Assembly: GCA_039190895.1 (NCBI GenBank)
Contig: JBCCXY010000035.1
Span: 1 to 29,435, forward strand
Direction of reading: 5' to 3'
Length of the DNA stretch: 29,435 nucleotides
DNA from: Ovoidimarina sp039190895
GTDB taxonomy: Bacteria; Pseudomonadota; Alphaproteobacteria; Rhodobacterales; Rhodobacteraceae
Shown: one piece after another, positions 19,332 through 26,904 of the stretch
Numbering within the stretch: the first letter of the stretch is position 1
Layout of the letters: each line of letters opens with the position of its first letter
Translations under genes and position numbers: made by a program
Notes under the pieces: model-generated
Told to the model about the DNA's origin: nothing
Database searches by the model: none
The model's input: the letters and a program-made list of their open reading frames with translations, nothing else

Positions 19332-19736
19332 ATGTCAAAGACCGTGCCGCCTGACGTTCTATCCGCATATGACGAGATGCCCGAAGGGGTTCGCGAGCAA
19401 TTGCTTGGTGTAAGAGCGGTAATCTTCGAAGTGGCGGACGGGGATCCTCGGATCGGGATGCTGACCGAGACGCTGAAGTGGGGGCAGCCCTCGTATCTGA
19501 CGGCCGAGACGAAGGCGGGTACAACGGTGCGGTTGGGCATTCATTCCAGCGGGGCCGGGGCGGTGTTCGTGCATTGCCAGACGACGTTAGCCGACGAAAT
19601 CCGCATGGCGTGTGGAGATGCGTTGGTGATTGACGGGGCGCGGGCCATTGTGTTGCCGGACGGTGCCCTGCCGGCGGCCCCATTGCGGTTAGCGATCCAT
19701 GCCGCACTGACGTACCACGTGCGCAAACGGCAGTGA
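19332..19736 (+). CDS. DUF1801-domain protein, 134 aa
   Basis: A small soluble protein of alpha/beta type. The core ADGDPRIGMLTETLKWGQPSYLTAETKAGTTVRLG and the later VFVHCQTTLADEIRM and IVLPDGALPAAPLRLAIHAALTYH fit DUF1801, a domain shared with YdhG-type proteins that have been proposed as iron chaperones; that role is not established. ATG 19332 is preceded by GCAGG; the longer start at 19290 (GTG) adds residues without conservation. It is convergent with the Lrp-type regulator, with a degenerate REP-like palindrome between the stops. Confidence 0.72.
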   Translation: MSKTVPPDVLSAYDEMPEGVREQLLGVRAVIFEVADGDPRIGMLTETLKWGQPSYLTAETKAGTTVRLGIHSSGAGAVFVHCQTTLADEIRMACGDALVIDGARAIVLPDGALPAAPLRLAIHAALTYHVRKRQ

Positions 19737-19789
19737 GCGGTAGGCAGATTGCCCACCACTCTTGTGGCAACGGCGGCACTAAGTGGGCA
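19737..19789 (+). repeat. REP-like repeat, copy A (degenerate)
   Basis: GCGGTAGGCAGATTGCCCAC starts right after the DUF1801 stop, with the left arm shortened relative to the other copies. TGCCCAC at 19750-19756 can also pair with GTGGGCA at 19783-19789. It fills the gap between two convergent genes. Confidence 0.5.
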
Positions 19790-20237
19790 GCGGGCCGTCA
19801 GCCTTGAGTTGGTCCATGACGATCTGGCTTTGCACCCGAGCGACGGCAGGGTGGGGCAGTAGGGTTTCATGGATGAGCGTGTTGAGCGCTGAAAGATCGG
19901 CACAGTAGACGCGCAGCAGGTAGTCAGCCTCACCCGTGAGGGTCCAGGCGGACATGATCTCGGGCCGGGTTTCGAGGATGCGGGTGAATGTCTTCACCTT
20001 GTCCGGGCTATGAGTCGCCATTTGGACCTGGACAAAGGCCTGCACCGTCAGGCCGATGCGTGGGGCGTTGAGGCGCGCGCGGTAGCCTTCAATATAGCCT
20101 TCGGCCTCAAGCCGTTGGCGGCGACGTCCGGCTTGGGAGGGCGAGAGGTTCAGAAGCTCCCCAAGTTCCTGCGCGGTCAAGTGGGCGTTCTGCTGGAGGG
20201 CGGCGAGAAGCCGGGTGTCCGTGCCGTCGAGAGTCAT
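19779..20237 (-). CDS. Lrp/AsnC-family transcriptional regulator
   Basis: 152 residues. The N-terminal winged helix-turn-helix runs from LDGTDTRLLAALQQNAHLTAQELGELLNLSPSQAGRRRQRLEAEGYI. The C-terminal RAM/ACT-like ligand domain has VQAFVQVQMATHS, MSAWTLTGEADYLLRVYCADL and the end TLLPHPAVARVQSQIVM. These proteins form octamer-like assemblies and sense amino acids. I chose ATG 20237 (MTLDGTDTR) because family members begin a few residues before the HTH; starts at 20291 and 20324 are possible, and no ribosome site supports any of them. It is divergent from HPPD across 129 bp, so a tyrosine- or phenylalanine-responsive control of that gene is a reasonable inference. Confidence 0.9.
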   Translation of the reverse strand: MTLDGTDTRLLAALQQNAHLTAQELGELLNLSPSQAGRRRQRLEAEGYIEGYRARLNAPRIGLTVQAFVQVQMATHSPDKVKTFTRILETRPEIMSAWTLTGEADYLLRVYCADLSALNTLIHETLLPHPAVARVQSQIVMDQLKADGPLPT

Positions 20238-20268
20238 GCGGGATATTCGCGTGATTGATTGGATTTGT

Positions 20269-20281
20269 GCGTACGATACGC
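20269..20281. promoter_or_regulatory. Candidate operator between the AsnC-type regulator and HPPD
   Basis: GCGTA-CGA-TACGC has perfect 5-bp arms, and TCGCGT (20247-20252) with ACGCGA (20278-20283) forms a second inverted pair around it. The sites lie in the middle of the divergent region. The sequence does not resemble the E. coli Lrp consensus, but AsnC-type proteins differ widely. Confidence 0.35.
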
Positions 20282-20366
20282 GATTTTTCATCAGATGACT
20301 ACGATTTCTGCGCAAATTGACCATCGGATCCGAGCTATCCTGCGCGAAATCGACAGGAGATCACCC

Positions 20367-21467
20367 ATGGGTCCTTTCCCTCACGACGCGCCGAAGTCTG
20401 AAATCACCGAACAGAACCCCGCCGGCACCGACGGGTTCGAGTTCGTGGAGTTTGCGCATCCCGAACCGGAAGAACTGCGCGCGCTGTTCCGCAAGATGGG
20501 GTATGTGCACGTCGCGTCCCACAAGACCAAGGACATCCAGCTTTGGCAGCAGGGCGACATCACGTACGTGCTGAACGATGAACCTGGCAGTCATGCCCGC
20601 ACCTTCGTTGAAGAGCACGGCCCCTGCGCTCCGTCGATGGCGTGGCGCGTCGCGGATGCCCGACATGCGTTCGAGCATGCTGTCGCGAAGGGCGCGAAGC
20701 CCTATGACGGGCCGGGCAAGACGATGGATGTTCCGGCCATCCGTGGGATCGGAGGTAGCCTGATCTATTTCATCGACACGTATTTCGAGGAAAGCCCCTA
20801 CAATGCGGAGTTCGACTGGATCGGCGCGGCGCATCCTAAGGGGGCAGGTTTTTACTACCTCGATCATCTGACGCACAACGTGCACAAGGGGAACATGGAC
20901 GTTTGGTTTCGCTTCTACGGCGACCTGTTCAACTTCCGCGAAATTCGGTTCTTCGACATCGAGGGCAAGTACACCGGGCTACTGTCCCGCGCGCTGACCT
21001 CACCCTGCGGAAAGATCCGCATTCCGATCAACGAGGATCGGGGGGAGACGGGGCAGATCGTCGAGTACCTTAAGCGCTACAACGGCGAGGGCATCCAGCA
21101 CATCGCGGTGGGTGCGCGCGACATCTATGAGAGCGTTGACGAGATTGCCGAAAACGGCATCCGCTTCACGCCCTCGCCGCCCGAGGCCTATTACGATTTG
21201 TCGAAAGAGCGGGTGGAGGGCCATGATGAGCCGCTCGACCGGATGAAGAAGCATGGGATTCTGATCGACGGCGAGGGGGTTGTCGACGGAGGGGAGACGA
21301 AGATTCTGCTACAGATCTTCTCAAAGACCGTGATCGGCCCGATCTTCTTCGAGTTCATTCAGCGCAAGGGCGATGACGGCTTTGGTGAGGGCAACTTCAA
21401 AGCACTTTTCGAGTCCATCGAAGCTGACCAGATCGCCCGCGGAGTACTGGACGGCGACGCGGCCTAG
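20367..21467 (+). CDS. hppD: 4-hydroxyphenylpyruvate dioxygenase
   Basis: 366 residues. It converts 4-hydroxyphenylpyruvate to homogentisate, the second step of tyrosine degradation, using Fe(II) and O2. Two vicinal-oxygen-chelate halves are visible. The iron ligands are in the second half: His167 (LDHLTHNV), His245 (GIQHIAVG) and Glu329 (FFEFIQRKG), with spacings close to those of the Pseudomonas enzyme. C-terminal FGEGNFKALFESIE is the gating helix region. ATG 20367 has AGGAGA at 20355-20360; the 36 extra residues of the longer frame overlap the regulator region. No homogentisate dioxygenase or other pathway gene is in the window. Confidence 0.95.
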   Translation: MGPFPHDAPKSEITEQNPAGTDGFEFVEFAHPEPEELRALFRKMGYVHVASHKTKDIQLWQQGDITYVLNDEPGSHARTFVEEHGPCAPSMAWRVADARHAFEHAVAKGAKPYDGPGKTMDVPAIRGIGGSLIYFIDTYFEESPYNAEFDWIGAAHPKGAGFYYLDHLTHNVHKGNMDVWFRFYGDLFNFREIRFFDIEGKYTGLLSRALTSPCGKIRIPINEDRGETGQIVEYLKRYNGEGIQHIAVGARDIYESVDEIAENGIRFTPSPPEAYYDLSKERVEGHDEPLDRMKKHGILIDGEGVVDGGETKILLQIFSKTVIGPIFFEFIQRKGDDGFGEGNFKALFESIEADQIARGVLDGDAA

Positions 21468-21473
21468 CGACCC

Positions 21474-21498
21474 GGTAGGGTGGGCAATCTGCCCACCA
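21474..21498 (+). repeat. REP-like repeat, copy B
   Basis: GGTAGG then the palindrome GGTGGGCA-ATC-TGCCCACC (21479-21497), an 8-bp stem. It occupies most of the 37-bp gap between the convergent stops of HPPD and the PilM/PilP-like gene, and could act as a terminator for both. Confidence 0.75.
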
Positions 21499-21504
21499 TT
21501 CGCT

Positions 21505-24255
21505 TTATCCGGAAGGTACCGTCAGGGTGACGTTTCGCCCGCCCTTCGTGTAGACGAGTTGGCCGTCGCTGATTTGACGGACGCGGCCGCCGTCGACGCT
21601 GTCGCCGACCTGTACCTTGCGGTAGCGACCGGAGGGCAGGCGCACGAGGGCGCGGCGGTCGCTGGCGGATCCATACACACCGATCAGGTTTACACGCCTC
21701 AGGTTGATCGCGTTCGAGATCGTGGCCTGGCGTGCGACCGACGCCGTCGTCGGAATGTCCGGCGCCGCAGAGGGCGCGGGTGCTGCGCGTTCAGGCGCAC
21801 GGGGGACTGCGGTCGTGGCTGCAGCCACGCGAGTGGCGGCCTGGTTGGCGCGGACCTGCGCGGCTGCAACGACGGCCTGGAAGTCGGTCGGACGCGATGC
21901 CGGGACGCGTGACGTGCCCACGGCGAAGTCCGAGGGGAACAGGCTGGCGCTTTCGACAGGCTCGATATCCTGCACGGACCCGGGGCGGGTCTCGGGGCGG
22001 AGACCGGCGAGCTCTTGCAGGGTGCGTCCGCCCCACTGGTTGCGTTCATTCCGCTCAATCAGGTCAGTGGGGCGTTGGCGCGGCAGCTTTCCGGCCAGCG
22101 CGCGCGGCACTTCAGCGGACGGTTCCGTGACCTCCGGCGTTGGGCGCAGCGGCGGCGTAAGGGCCGGCTGCCCGGCGAACACCGTGATCCCGTCAGGCGT
22201 CTCTGCCCCATCCGGCGTGGCGCGGACCAGGCCGCGCTCGTCCAGATCAAATCGCTGACCCAGCGCGGGTGGCGCGGCAGGGGCCGACAGGGCGAAATCG
22301 GGTGCGGCGTTCGGCAGGGCCAGTGCATCGTCCAGCGGGATCGTTGGGTCGATGGCCGCTAAGTAGAGTTGGTCCAGCGTATCGCCCGCCGGGTCGAGCA
22401 GCAGAGGGGGCGGCGTCATCCACACCGTCGCTGCGCGGAACACGTCGGCATCCTCGACGGTCGGGTCCTCTGCTGGAATGGCGGCGTCCGGGCCCAAGAT
22501 CGCCACGCGCCGGTTGTTGACTTCGTCCCGATCCATTGCCGGTGCCGTGGGATCGAAGGACACGGTCTGAACCTCGGGCAGGATACGGTTGCCAGGACGT
22601 TCCAGTGCCGGTTCCACCTCGGGTGCTGCCGGGGAGGCAGGCGTTTCCAAGGGGTTGGGCAGATCGCGGGCGGCGATTACGGCAAACTCGTCATCTGGCG
22701 CGACGAGGGTCAGCGCTGTCCACACGAGCGCTGCGATGACTGAGGCAGCGGCGGCTGTCGTCAGGCCGATCCGGCGCCAGTCGGTTGGCCGAGGCTCTTC
22801 GGGTTCAAGCCGGAAGGCAGTGGGGCCGCGCCGGTCTGTGTCAGATGTCGCTTGTGGCGATCGTAGCGCGCCGGGAATGGGGCGCAGGCGATCGGGCAGA
22901 GTGGCCGTCGCGCCGATCTGGATCGCGGGCGGGGGCGGAACTGCCGTAATGGTTACGGCGGGCTCGGGTTCGGCAGGGGCCTCGTCGACCTCTTCGACGT
23001 CAGTGAGGTCGTCTTCGACTTCCGGTTCGGCCTCAAGTTCGGGTTCCTCGTCGACCTCGGGCTCTGCTTCGGCTTCTGCCTCTGGTGCTGGTTCCGCGAC
23101 CTCGGCCACGACCTCTTCGGCGATCTCTTCTTCGACGGCGGCTTCTGCAGTCTCTTCATCAAGAGCCGGCTCTTCGGAAATCTCCGTCGTCTCTTCGTCA
23201 GCGACTGTCGTGGTCTCTTCGGCGACCGCCTCTTCAACCGCTTCCTTCGGTACGACGGCGAGTGCAGGTGCGGGGGTCTCGTCAAGATCCGGCAGGGCGT
23301 CCGGAGCGATGTCGGTTAGCGCTATTGCCGTGCGTACGATGGCCATCGCATCGATGGCTGAGGGCAGCTCTACAGTCTCGTCTTCGACGGCTGGCACGGT
23401 CGGTGTCTCTGGCGCCGTGCTGTGGATTTGCGGCGCGTCGGCGGCAACCGGCTCGGGTTCGGCGAGGGGCTGTGGGGCAGGGGCCTCGACCGGGAGGTCC
23501 GGTTTGGCGTCGATTGAGACGGTATCCGCGGCGGGTCCCATCGGAGGCAGGGCGGCAGGTGCCTCGGCAACCACGATTGGCGCGTCATCCGGCAGCGCAA
23601 CAGGCTCTTGACGCCGGGTTTCGAAGGCAACGGTCGGCTCTGGCTCGGTCGAGCGCGAGGTGGCGAAAGTCGGTGCCGGACCTGGCGCAGGCTCGGCGAT
23701 GTCGGCGAAGACGTTGGTGGCCTCGGGCGCGCGGCGGCTCTCGAACAGCACCGCCCGCTCGCCGTTGGTCTGGTGCCGGACGAACTCGGTCGGGCCGAAA
23801 TCGGGCATGTCGGGGAAGTCCCCGATGTCTGGTCGAGCCGAGAAACGCACGGGATTGAACCCGTGCTGCGTGGCAAAGCTTTCGGCCTCATCAAGCGTGT
23901 TGACGTCGAGCGCGGCGACGTAGACCCCCTCGGGCGTGGTGCGCCAGTCGAACTTCATCTCGTCGACCGGGCAGCCCGTCATCCCGTCGAGCGAGGCGGC
24001 GATCCATTCTTCGTCCGGTGGCAGCCCGTCGGACGGCAGCGACAGGGTTGTGTAGAAGATTTGCCAGTTGGGGATGATCAGGATGGTTTCGAGGCAGGCA
24101 TCCGTTGCAAGAACCGCGGTGTGCCGCATGCGGCGCAGACGCCCTGCGAGCTTGCGGTCGTCCAGCGCAACGTGATCGACCACGTCCCATCGCCCGCCGG
24201 CCTCTCGAAGCAGGCGGATCCCGTCATGATCCAGATCAAGCGCAAAAATCGCCAT
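21505..24255 (-). CDS. Large single-pass membrane protein: PilM/GspL-like N-terminus, PilP/GspC-like C-terminus
   Basis: 916 residues. The first 155 or so (MAIFALDLDHDGIRLLREAG, ILIIPNWQIFYTTLSLPSDG, CPVDEMKFDW, VYVAALDVNTLDEAESFATQHGFNP) read like the actin-like cytoplasmic domain of PilM/GspL. A 300-residue Ala/Glu/Pro-rich acidic linker follows. One membrane helix lies at about 494-516 (GLTTAAAASVIAALVWTALTLVA), preceded by DWRR. The periplasmic part is a Pro/Thr/Ala linker ending in a compact domain of about 65 residues (NLIGVYGSASDRRALVRLPS ... VQVGDSVDGGRVRQISDGQLVYTKGG), the pattern of PilP and GspC homology regions. In pilus and type II systems these are separate proteins. No other pilus or secretion gene is nearby. 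Relatives I recall carry misleading names such as translation initiation factor 2. Assignments are from motif resemblance. Confidence 0.75.
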   Translation of the reverse strand: MAIFALDLDHDGIRLLREAGGRWDVVDHVALDDRKLAGRLRRMRHTAVLATDACLETILIIPNWQIFYTTLSLPSDGLPPDEEWIAASLDGMTGCPVDEMKFDWRTTPEGVYVAALDVNTLDEAESFATQHGFNPVRFSARPDIGDFPDMPDFGPTEFVRHQTNGERAVLFESRRAPEATNVFADIAEPAPGPAPTFATSRSTEPEPTVAFETRRQEPVALPDDAPIVVAEAPAALPPMGPAADTVSIDAKPDLPVEAPAPQPLAEPEPVAADAPQIHSTAPETPTVPAVEDETVELPSAIDAMAIVRTAIALTDIAPDALPDLDETPAPALAVVPKEAVEEAVAEETTTVADEETTEISEEPALDEETAEAAVEEEIAEEVVAEVAEPAPEAEAEAEPEVDEEPELEAEPEVEDDLTDVEEVDEAPAEPEPAVTITAVPPPPAIQIGATATLPDRLRPIPGALRSPQATSDTDRRGPTAFRLEPEEPRPTDWRRIGLTTAAAASVIAALVWTALTLVAPDDEFAVIAARDLPNPLETPASPAAPEVEPALERPGNRILPEVQTVSFDPTAPAMDRDEVNNRRVAILGPDAAIPAEDPTVEDADVFRAATVWMTPPPLLLDPAGDTLDQLYLAAIDPTIPLDDALALPNAAPDFALSAPAAPPALGQRFDLDERGLVRATPDGAETPDGITVFAGQPALTPPLRPTPEVTEPSAEVPRALAGKLPRQRPTDLIERNERNQWGGRTLQELAGLRPETRPGSVQDIEPVESASLFPSDFAVGTSRVPASRPTDFQAVVAAAQVRANQAATRVAAATTAVPRAPERAAPAPSAAPDIPTTASVARQATISNAINLRRVNLIGVYGSASDRRALVRLPSGRYRKVQVGDSVDGGRVRQISDGQLVYTKGGRNVTLTVPSG

Positions 24256-24391
24256 CGTGTCCCAGCAGCCCTACTAGCGGTCACCCGCCCCCCTGGCACC
24301 ACGTGTAGCGGAGGATTCACGGATTGGAAAGGTGACGGGGCAGGCATTGTCGGGCAAACTGAGGTGGAAACGGAATGTGTCGGAGGTGGCT

Positions 24392-25087
24392 ATGAGCGGG
24401 CTGTGGGTAATTTTTGCGGGCTTTCTCGTCGTCGCGTCGGGCGCGGCGGCGCAAGAAGCAGAGCGTCACATCACCGTGACGGGTGAAGGGGTGGTCGACG
24501 CGCGCCCGGATATGGCGACGATTCGCATGGGTGTGACGACCGAGGCGAAGGGGGCGCGAGAGGCGATTGACGACAACAGCCGCGCGATGGCGGGCGTCCT
24601 GTCGAGGCTTGAAGGCTTGGGTCTTGAGGAGCGGGATCTGCAGACGGCAGAGTTCTCGGTCCAGCCGAAATGGGGCAAGTCCAGCTATTCAAGCGGGGCG
24701 GCAGAGATTGACGGTTTCATCGTGCGCAACATCCTGATCGTCCGGGTGCGGGATCTGGAGCGGCTGGGCGAGGTACTTGACGCGGTGACGCGCGACGGGG
24801 CGAACAGCTTTGACGGGTTGCGGTTCGGGTTACAGAACCCCGGGCCGTCCGACGACGAGGCGCGGCGCTTGGCGGCCATGGACGGCAAGCGAAAGGCGCA
24901 GCTTTATGCCGAGGCGGCCGGGGTCGCTTTGGGGCCATTGGTGCGGATTGATGAGCAGGGTGGACGCGGTCCGGGCCCTGTCATGATGGCTGAGGCGCGT
25001 ATGGCTGTCTCGGAAGCGGTTCCAGTGGCGGCGGGCGAAGTGTCGGTGAGTGCCCGCGTGCTGATGATCTATGAAATCGCGCCGTAG
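24392..25087 (+). CDS. Periplasmic SIMPL-domain (DUF541) protein
   Basis: 231 residues. MSGLWVIFAGFLVVASGAAA is a Sec signal peptide with cleavage before QEAE. The mature protein starts RHITVTGEGVVDARPDMATI, the SIMPL hallmark, and continues with MGVTTEAKGAREAIDDNSRAM, LQTAEFSVQPKW and DGFIVRNILIVRVRDLERLG, then LAAMDGKRKAQLYAEAAGVALG. E. coli YggE is the best-known relative and lowers oxidative stress; the molecular function is unclear. GGAGG at 24382-24386 fixes ATG 24392. It is divergent from the PilM/PilP-like gene across 136 bp, so both promoters sit in that gap. A hairpin begins directly after the stop. Confidence 0.88.
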   Translation: MSGLWVIFAGFLVVASGAAAQEAERHITVTGEGVVDARPDMATIRMGVTTEAKGAREAIDDNSRAMAGVLSRLEGLGLEERDLQTAEFSVQPKWGKSSYSSGAAEIDGFIVRNILIVRVRDLERLGEVLDAVTRDGANSFDGLRFGLQNPGPSDDEARRLAAMDGKRKAQLYAEAAGVALGPLVRIDEQGGRGPGPVMMAEARMAVSEAVPVAAGEVSVSARVLMIYEIAP

Positions 25088-25104
25088 CGCGCCCTGACGG
25101 CGCG
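25088..25104 (+). terminator. Hairpin after the SIMPL gene
   Basis: CGCGCC-CTGAC-GGCGCG is a perfect 6-bp stem starting at the base after the stop codon. It is followed by two more stems at 25106-25124 and 25129-25147. Confidence 0.5.
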
Positions 25105-25105
25105 A

Positions 25106-25147
25106 GTGTTCGGCGACTGAACACCCCTAAGAATTGTAAAAATTCTT
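25106..25147 (+). promoter_or_regulatory. Two inverted repeats in the BCCT leader
   Basis: GTGTTC-N7-GAACAC (25106-25124) and AAGAATT-GTAAA-AATTCTT (25129-25147). The second is AT-rich and its right end overlaps TTGACA at 25147-25152, a perfect -35 hexamer, though no good -10 follows at 16-18 bp. A protein bound to this dyad would cover the -35 box of a BCCT promoter. Confidence 0.35.
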
Positions 25148-25211
25148 TGACAGAGCCCCGTCAGAGGCAGACGCTTCCACTTATCGATTGCAAGAAAGTG
25201 GAGGAACTTGC

Positions 25212-26813
25212 ATGGCGACCACCGACACAGAGCCGGATTCTGGCAATGAATCCATGGACTTTGCGACCGATTTCGAAATGGGCCAGGACAATATCCGGCC
25301 CCTCGGATTGGACATTCACAACCCCGTATTCCTGATATCAAGTATCGTGATCTTCGGATTTGTCCTGCTTGCGCTGGCAAATCAGGAGGCCTCGGCGGAG
25401 TTTTTCGGATGGCTTCGACCGTGGCTGACCAGCACGTTTGACTGGTTCCTGGTGTTGTCCGTCGACGCGATCACGCTGTTCTGTCTGGCGCTGATTGTCT
25501 TGCCCGTCGGATCCGTTCGGATCGGAGGGAAGGACGCGACGCCGGATTATTCCTATGCTGGGTGGATCGCGATGATGTTCGCAGCGGGTATTGGCATTGG
25601 CCTGTTGTTCTTCGGTGTGCTTGAGCCGGTCTATTACAACTTCGCTGAAGAGGGCGCGGCGCGTCCCTTGGGGATCGACATCAATGAGCCGGGAAATGAG
25701 TACATCGGCATCGTCGGCACGATCCACCATTGGGGGCTGGAAGGTTGGGCCGTTTATGCGGCTGTTGGGCTGAGCCTCGCGATCTTCTGCTATAACCTGA
25801 AGCTTCCGCTTACACTTCGGTCTGCGTTCTACCCGATCCTGGGCGAGCGTGTGTGGGGGTGGCCAGGCCACGTCATCGACACGCTGGCCGTGTTCGCGAC
25901 GCTGTTCGGTCTGACAACCTCTTTGGGCCTTGGCGCGCAGCAGATCGCAGCGGGTCTGAACGAGATCTTCGGGATCGAGCCGTCGAACACGGTGACGGTT
26001 CTGCTGATCATCGGGATCACTTGTATCGCGCTGGGCTCGGTGCTGATGGGCATGGACAAGGGCGTGAAGCGATTGTCCGAGATCAACATGGTGATGGCCG
26101 TGGCGCTGTTCATCTTTGTGATCGCGGTGACGGGCGTGGTTACGGCGTTCACGCGGTACTTCAACGTGATGGTCGATTACGTGACGCTTCTGCCCGCGCT
26201 GTCGAACCCGTTCGGGCGTGAGGACACCAGCTATTTCCATGGCTGGACGACGTTCTATTGGGCGTGGTGGATCGCGTGGTCGCCGTTCGTGGGCATGTTC
26301 ATCGCCCGTATCTCCAAGGGTCGGACGGTGCGCGAGTTCGTGATCTGCGCTCTGCTTGCGCCGACGCTGGTGTGCGCGCTGTGGATGTCGACCTTCGGTG
26401 GGGCTGCGATTGATATGCTGAACGCTGGCGGCGCAGAGGGCGTCAAGGCGACGGTGATCGACAGCTATGCACCTGAAGGCGCGTTGTTCGGCTTCCTGAA
26501 GGAGCTGCCGCTGTACAGTATCATCGCGCCAATCTCGTTGATCCTGATCGTGATTTTCTTTGTCACATCGTCGGATAGCGGCAGCCTTGTGATCGATACG
26601 ATCACGGCGGGTGGGAAGATGGACGCGCCTGTGGTGCAGCGGATCTTCTGGTGCACGCTGGAAGGGCTGGTGGCGATTGCGCTGCTGCTTGGCGGCGGGC
26701 TTGCGGCACTTCAGGGCGCGGCGGTGTCGACGGGCATTCCGTTCACGCTGGTCGTGCTGGTGATGTGCTATTGCCTGTGGCTGGCATTGCGGTCTGAGCG
26801 CGCGAAGCTTTGA
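25212..26813 (+). CDS. BCCT-family betaine/choline/carnitine transporter
   Basis: 533 residues with about 12 membrane helices. The family signature GWTTFYWAWW is at residues 344-353, continuing IAWSPFVGMFIARISKGRTVREF. The substrate/Na+ helix has GIGIG (126-130) followed by LLFFGVLEPVYYN. The N-terminal 40 residues are acidic and soluble, and the C-terminus ends soon after the last helix (SERAKL) without the long osmosensing tail of BetP, so strong osmotic gating by that tail is unlikely. The substrate is a quaternary ammonium or sulphonium osmolyte such as glycine betaine or DMSP, not decidable here. ATG 25212 follows GGAGGA at 25200-25205. The gene is convergent with metY, with a pair of REP-like repeats between them. 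Confidence 0.93.
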   Translation: MATTDTEPDSGNESMDFATDFEMGQDNIRPLGLDIHNPVFLISSIVIFGFVLLALANQEASAEFFGWLRPWLTSTFDWFLVLSVDAITLFCLALIVLPVGSVRIGGKDATPDYSYAGWIAMMFAAGIGIGLLFFGVLEPVYYNFAEEGAARPLGIDINEPGNEYIGIVGTIHHWGLEGWAVYAAVGLSLAIFCYNLKLPLTLRSAFYPILGERVWGWPGHVIDTLAVFATLFGLTTSLGLGAQQIAAGLNEIFGIEPSNTVTVLLIIGITCIALGSVLMGMDKGVKRLSEINMVMAVALFIFVIAVTGVVTAFTRYFNVMVDYVTLLPALSNPFGREDTSYFHGWTTFYWAWWIAWSPFVGMFIARISKGRTVREFVICALLAPTLVCALWMSTFGGAAIDMLNAGGAEGVKATVIDSYAPEGALFGFLKELPLYSIIAPISLILIVIFFVTSSDSGSLVIDTITAGGKMDAPVVQRIFWCTLEGLVAIALLLGGGLAALQGAAVSTGIPFTLVVLVMCYCLWLALRSERAKL

Positions 26814-26820
26814 CCAGTGG

Positions 26821-26847
26821 CGGTGGGCTGATTGCCCACCCTACCGC
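26821..26847 (-). repeat. REP-like repeat, copy C
   Basis: GGTGGGC-TGATT-GCCCACC (26822-26840) followed by CTACCGC, so it points the opposite way to copy D. It starts 7 bp after the BCCT stop. Confidence 0.75.
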
Positions 26848-26870
26848 TTAGCTCTCGGTTCGAAGGAAGA

Positions 26871-26900
26871 GTAGGGTGGGCAATTTGCCCACCCTTTTTT
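26871..26900 (+). terminator. REP-like repeat copy D acting as an intrinsic terminator
   Basis: GTA precedes GGGTGGGCA-ATT-TGCCCACCC (26874-26894), a perfect 9-bp stem with a 3-nt loop, followed by TTTTTT (26895-26900). This is a textbook Rho-independent terminator for the BCCT transcript built from the repeat. Together with copy C it forms a larger inverted repeat, because GCCCACCCTAC (26834-26844) matches GTAGGGTGGGC (26871-26881). Confidence 0.8.
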
Positions 26901-26904
26901 GAGG

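Noticed and set aside
20259..20366. N-terminal extension of HPPD from the ATG at 20259
   Set aside because: The extension has no match to the family and covers the operator region; the ATG at 20367 has a well-spaced AGGAGA ribosome site.
22589..23611. Long plus-strand open frame rich in Ser, Gly and Ala
   Set aside because: It is the antisense of the Ala/Glu/Pro-rich linker of the minus-strand membrane protein; biased codons remove stops in several frames. There is no ribosome site and the composition is low-complexity.
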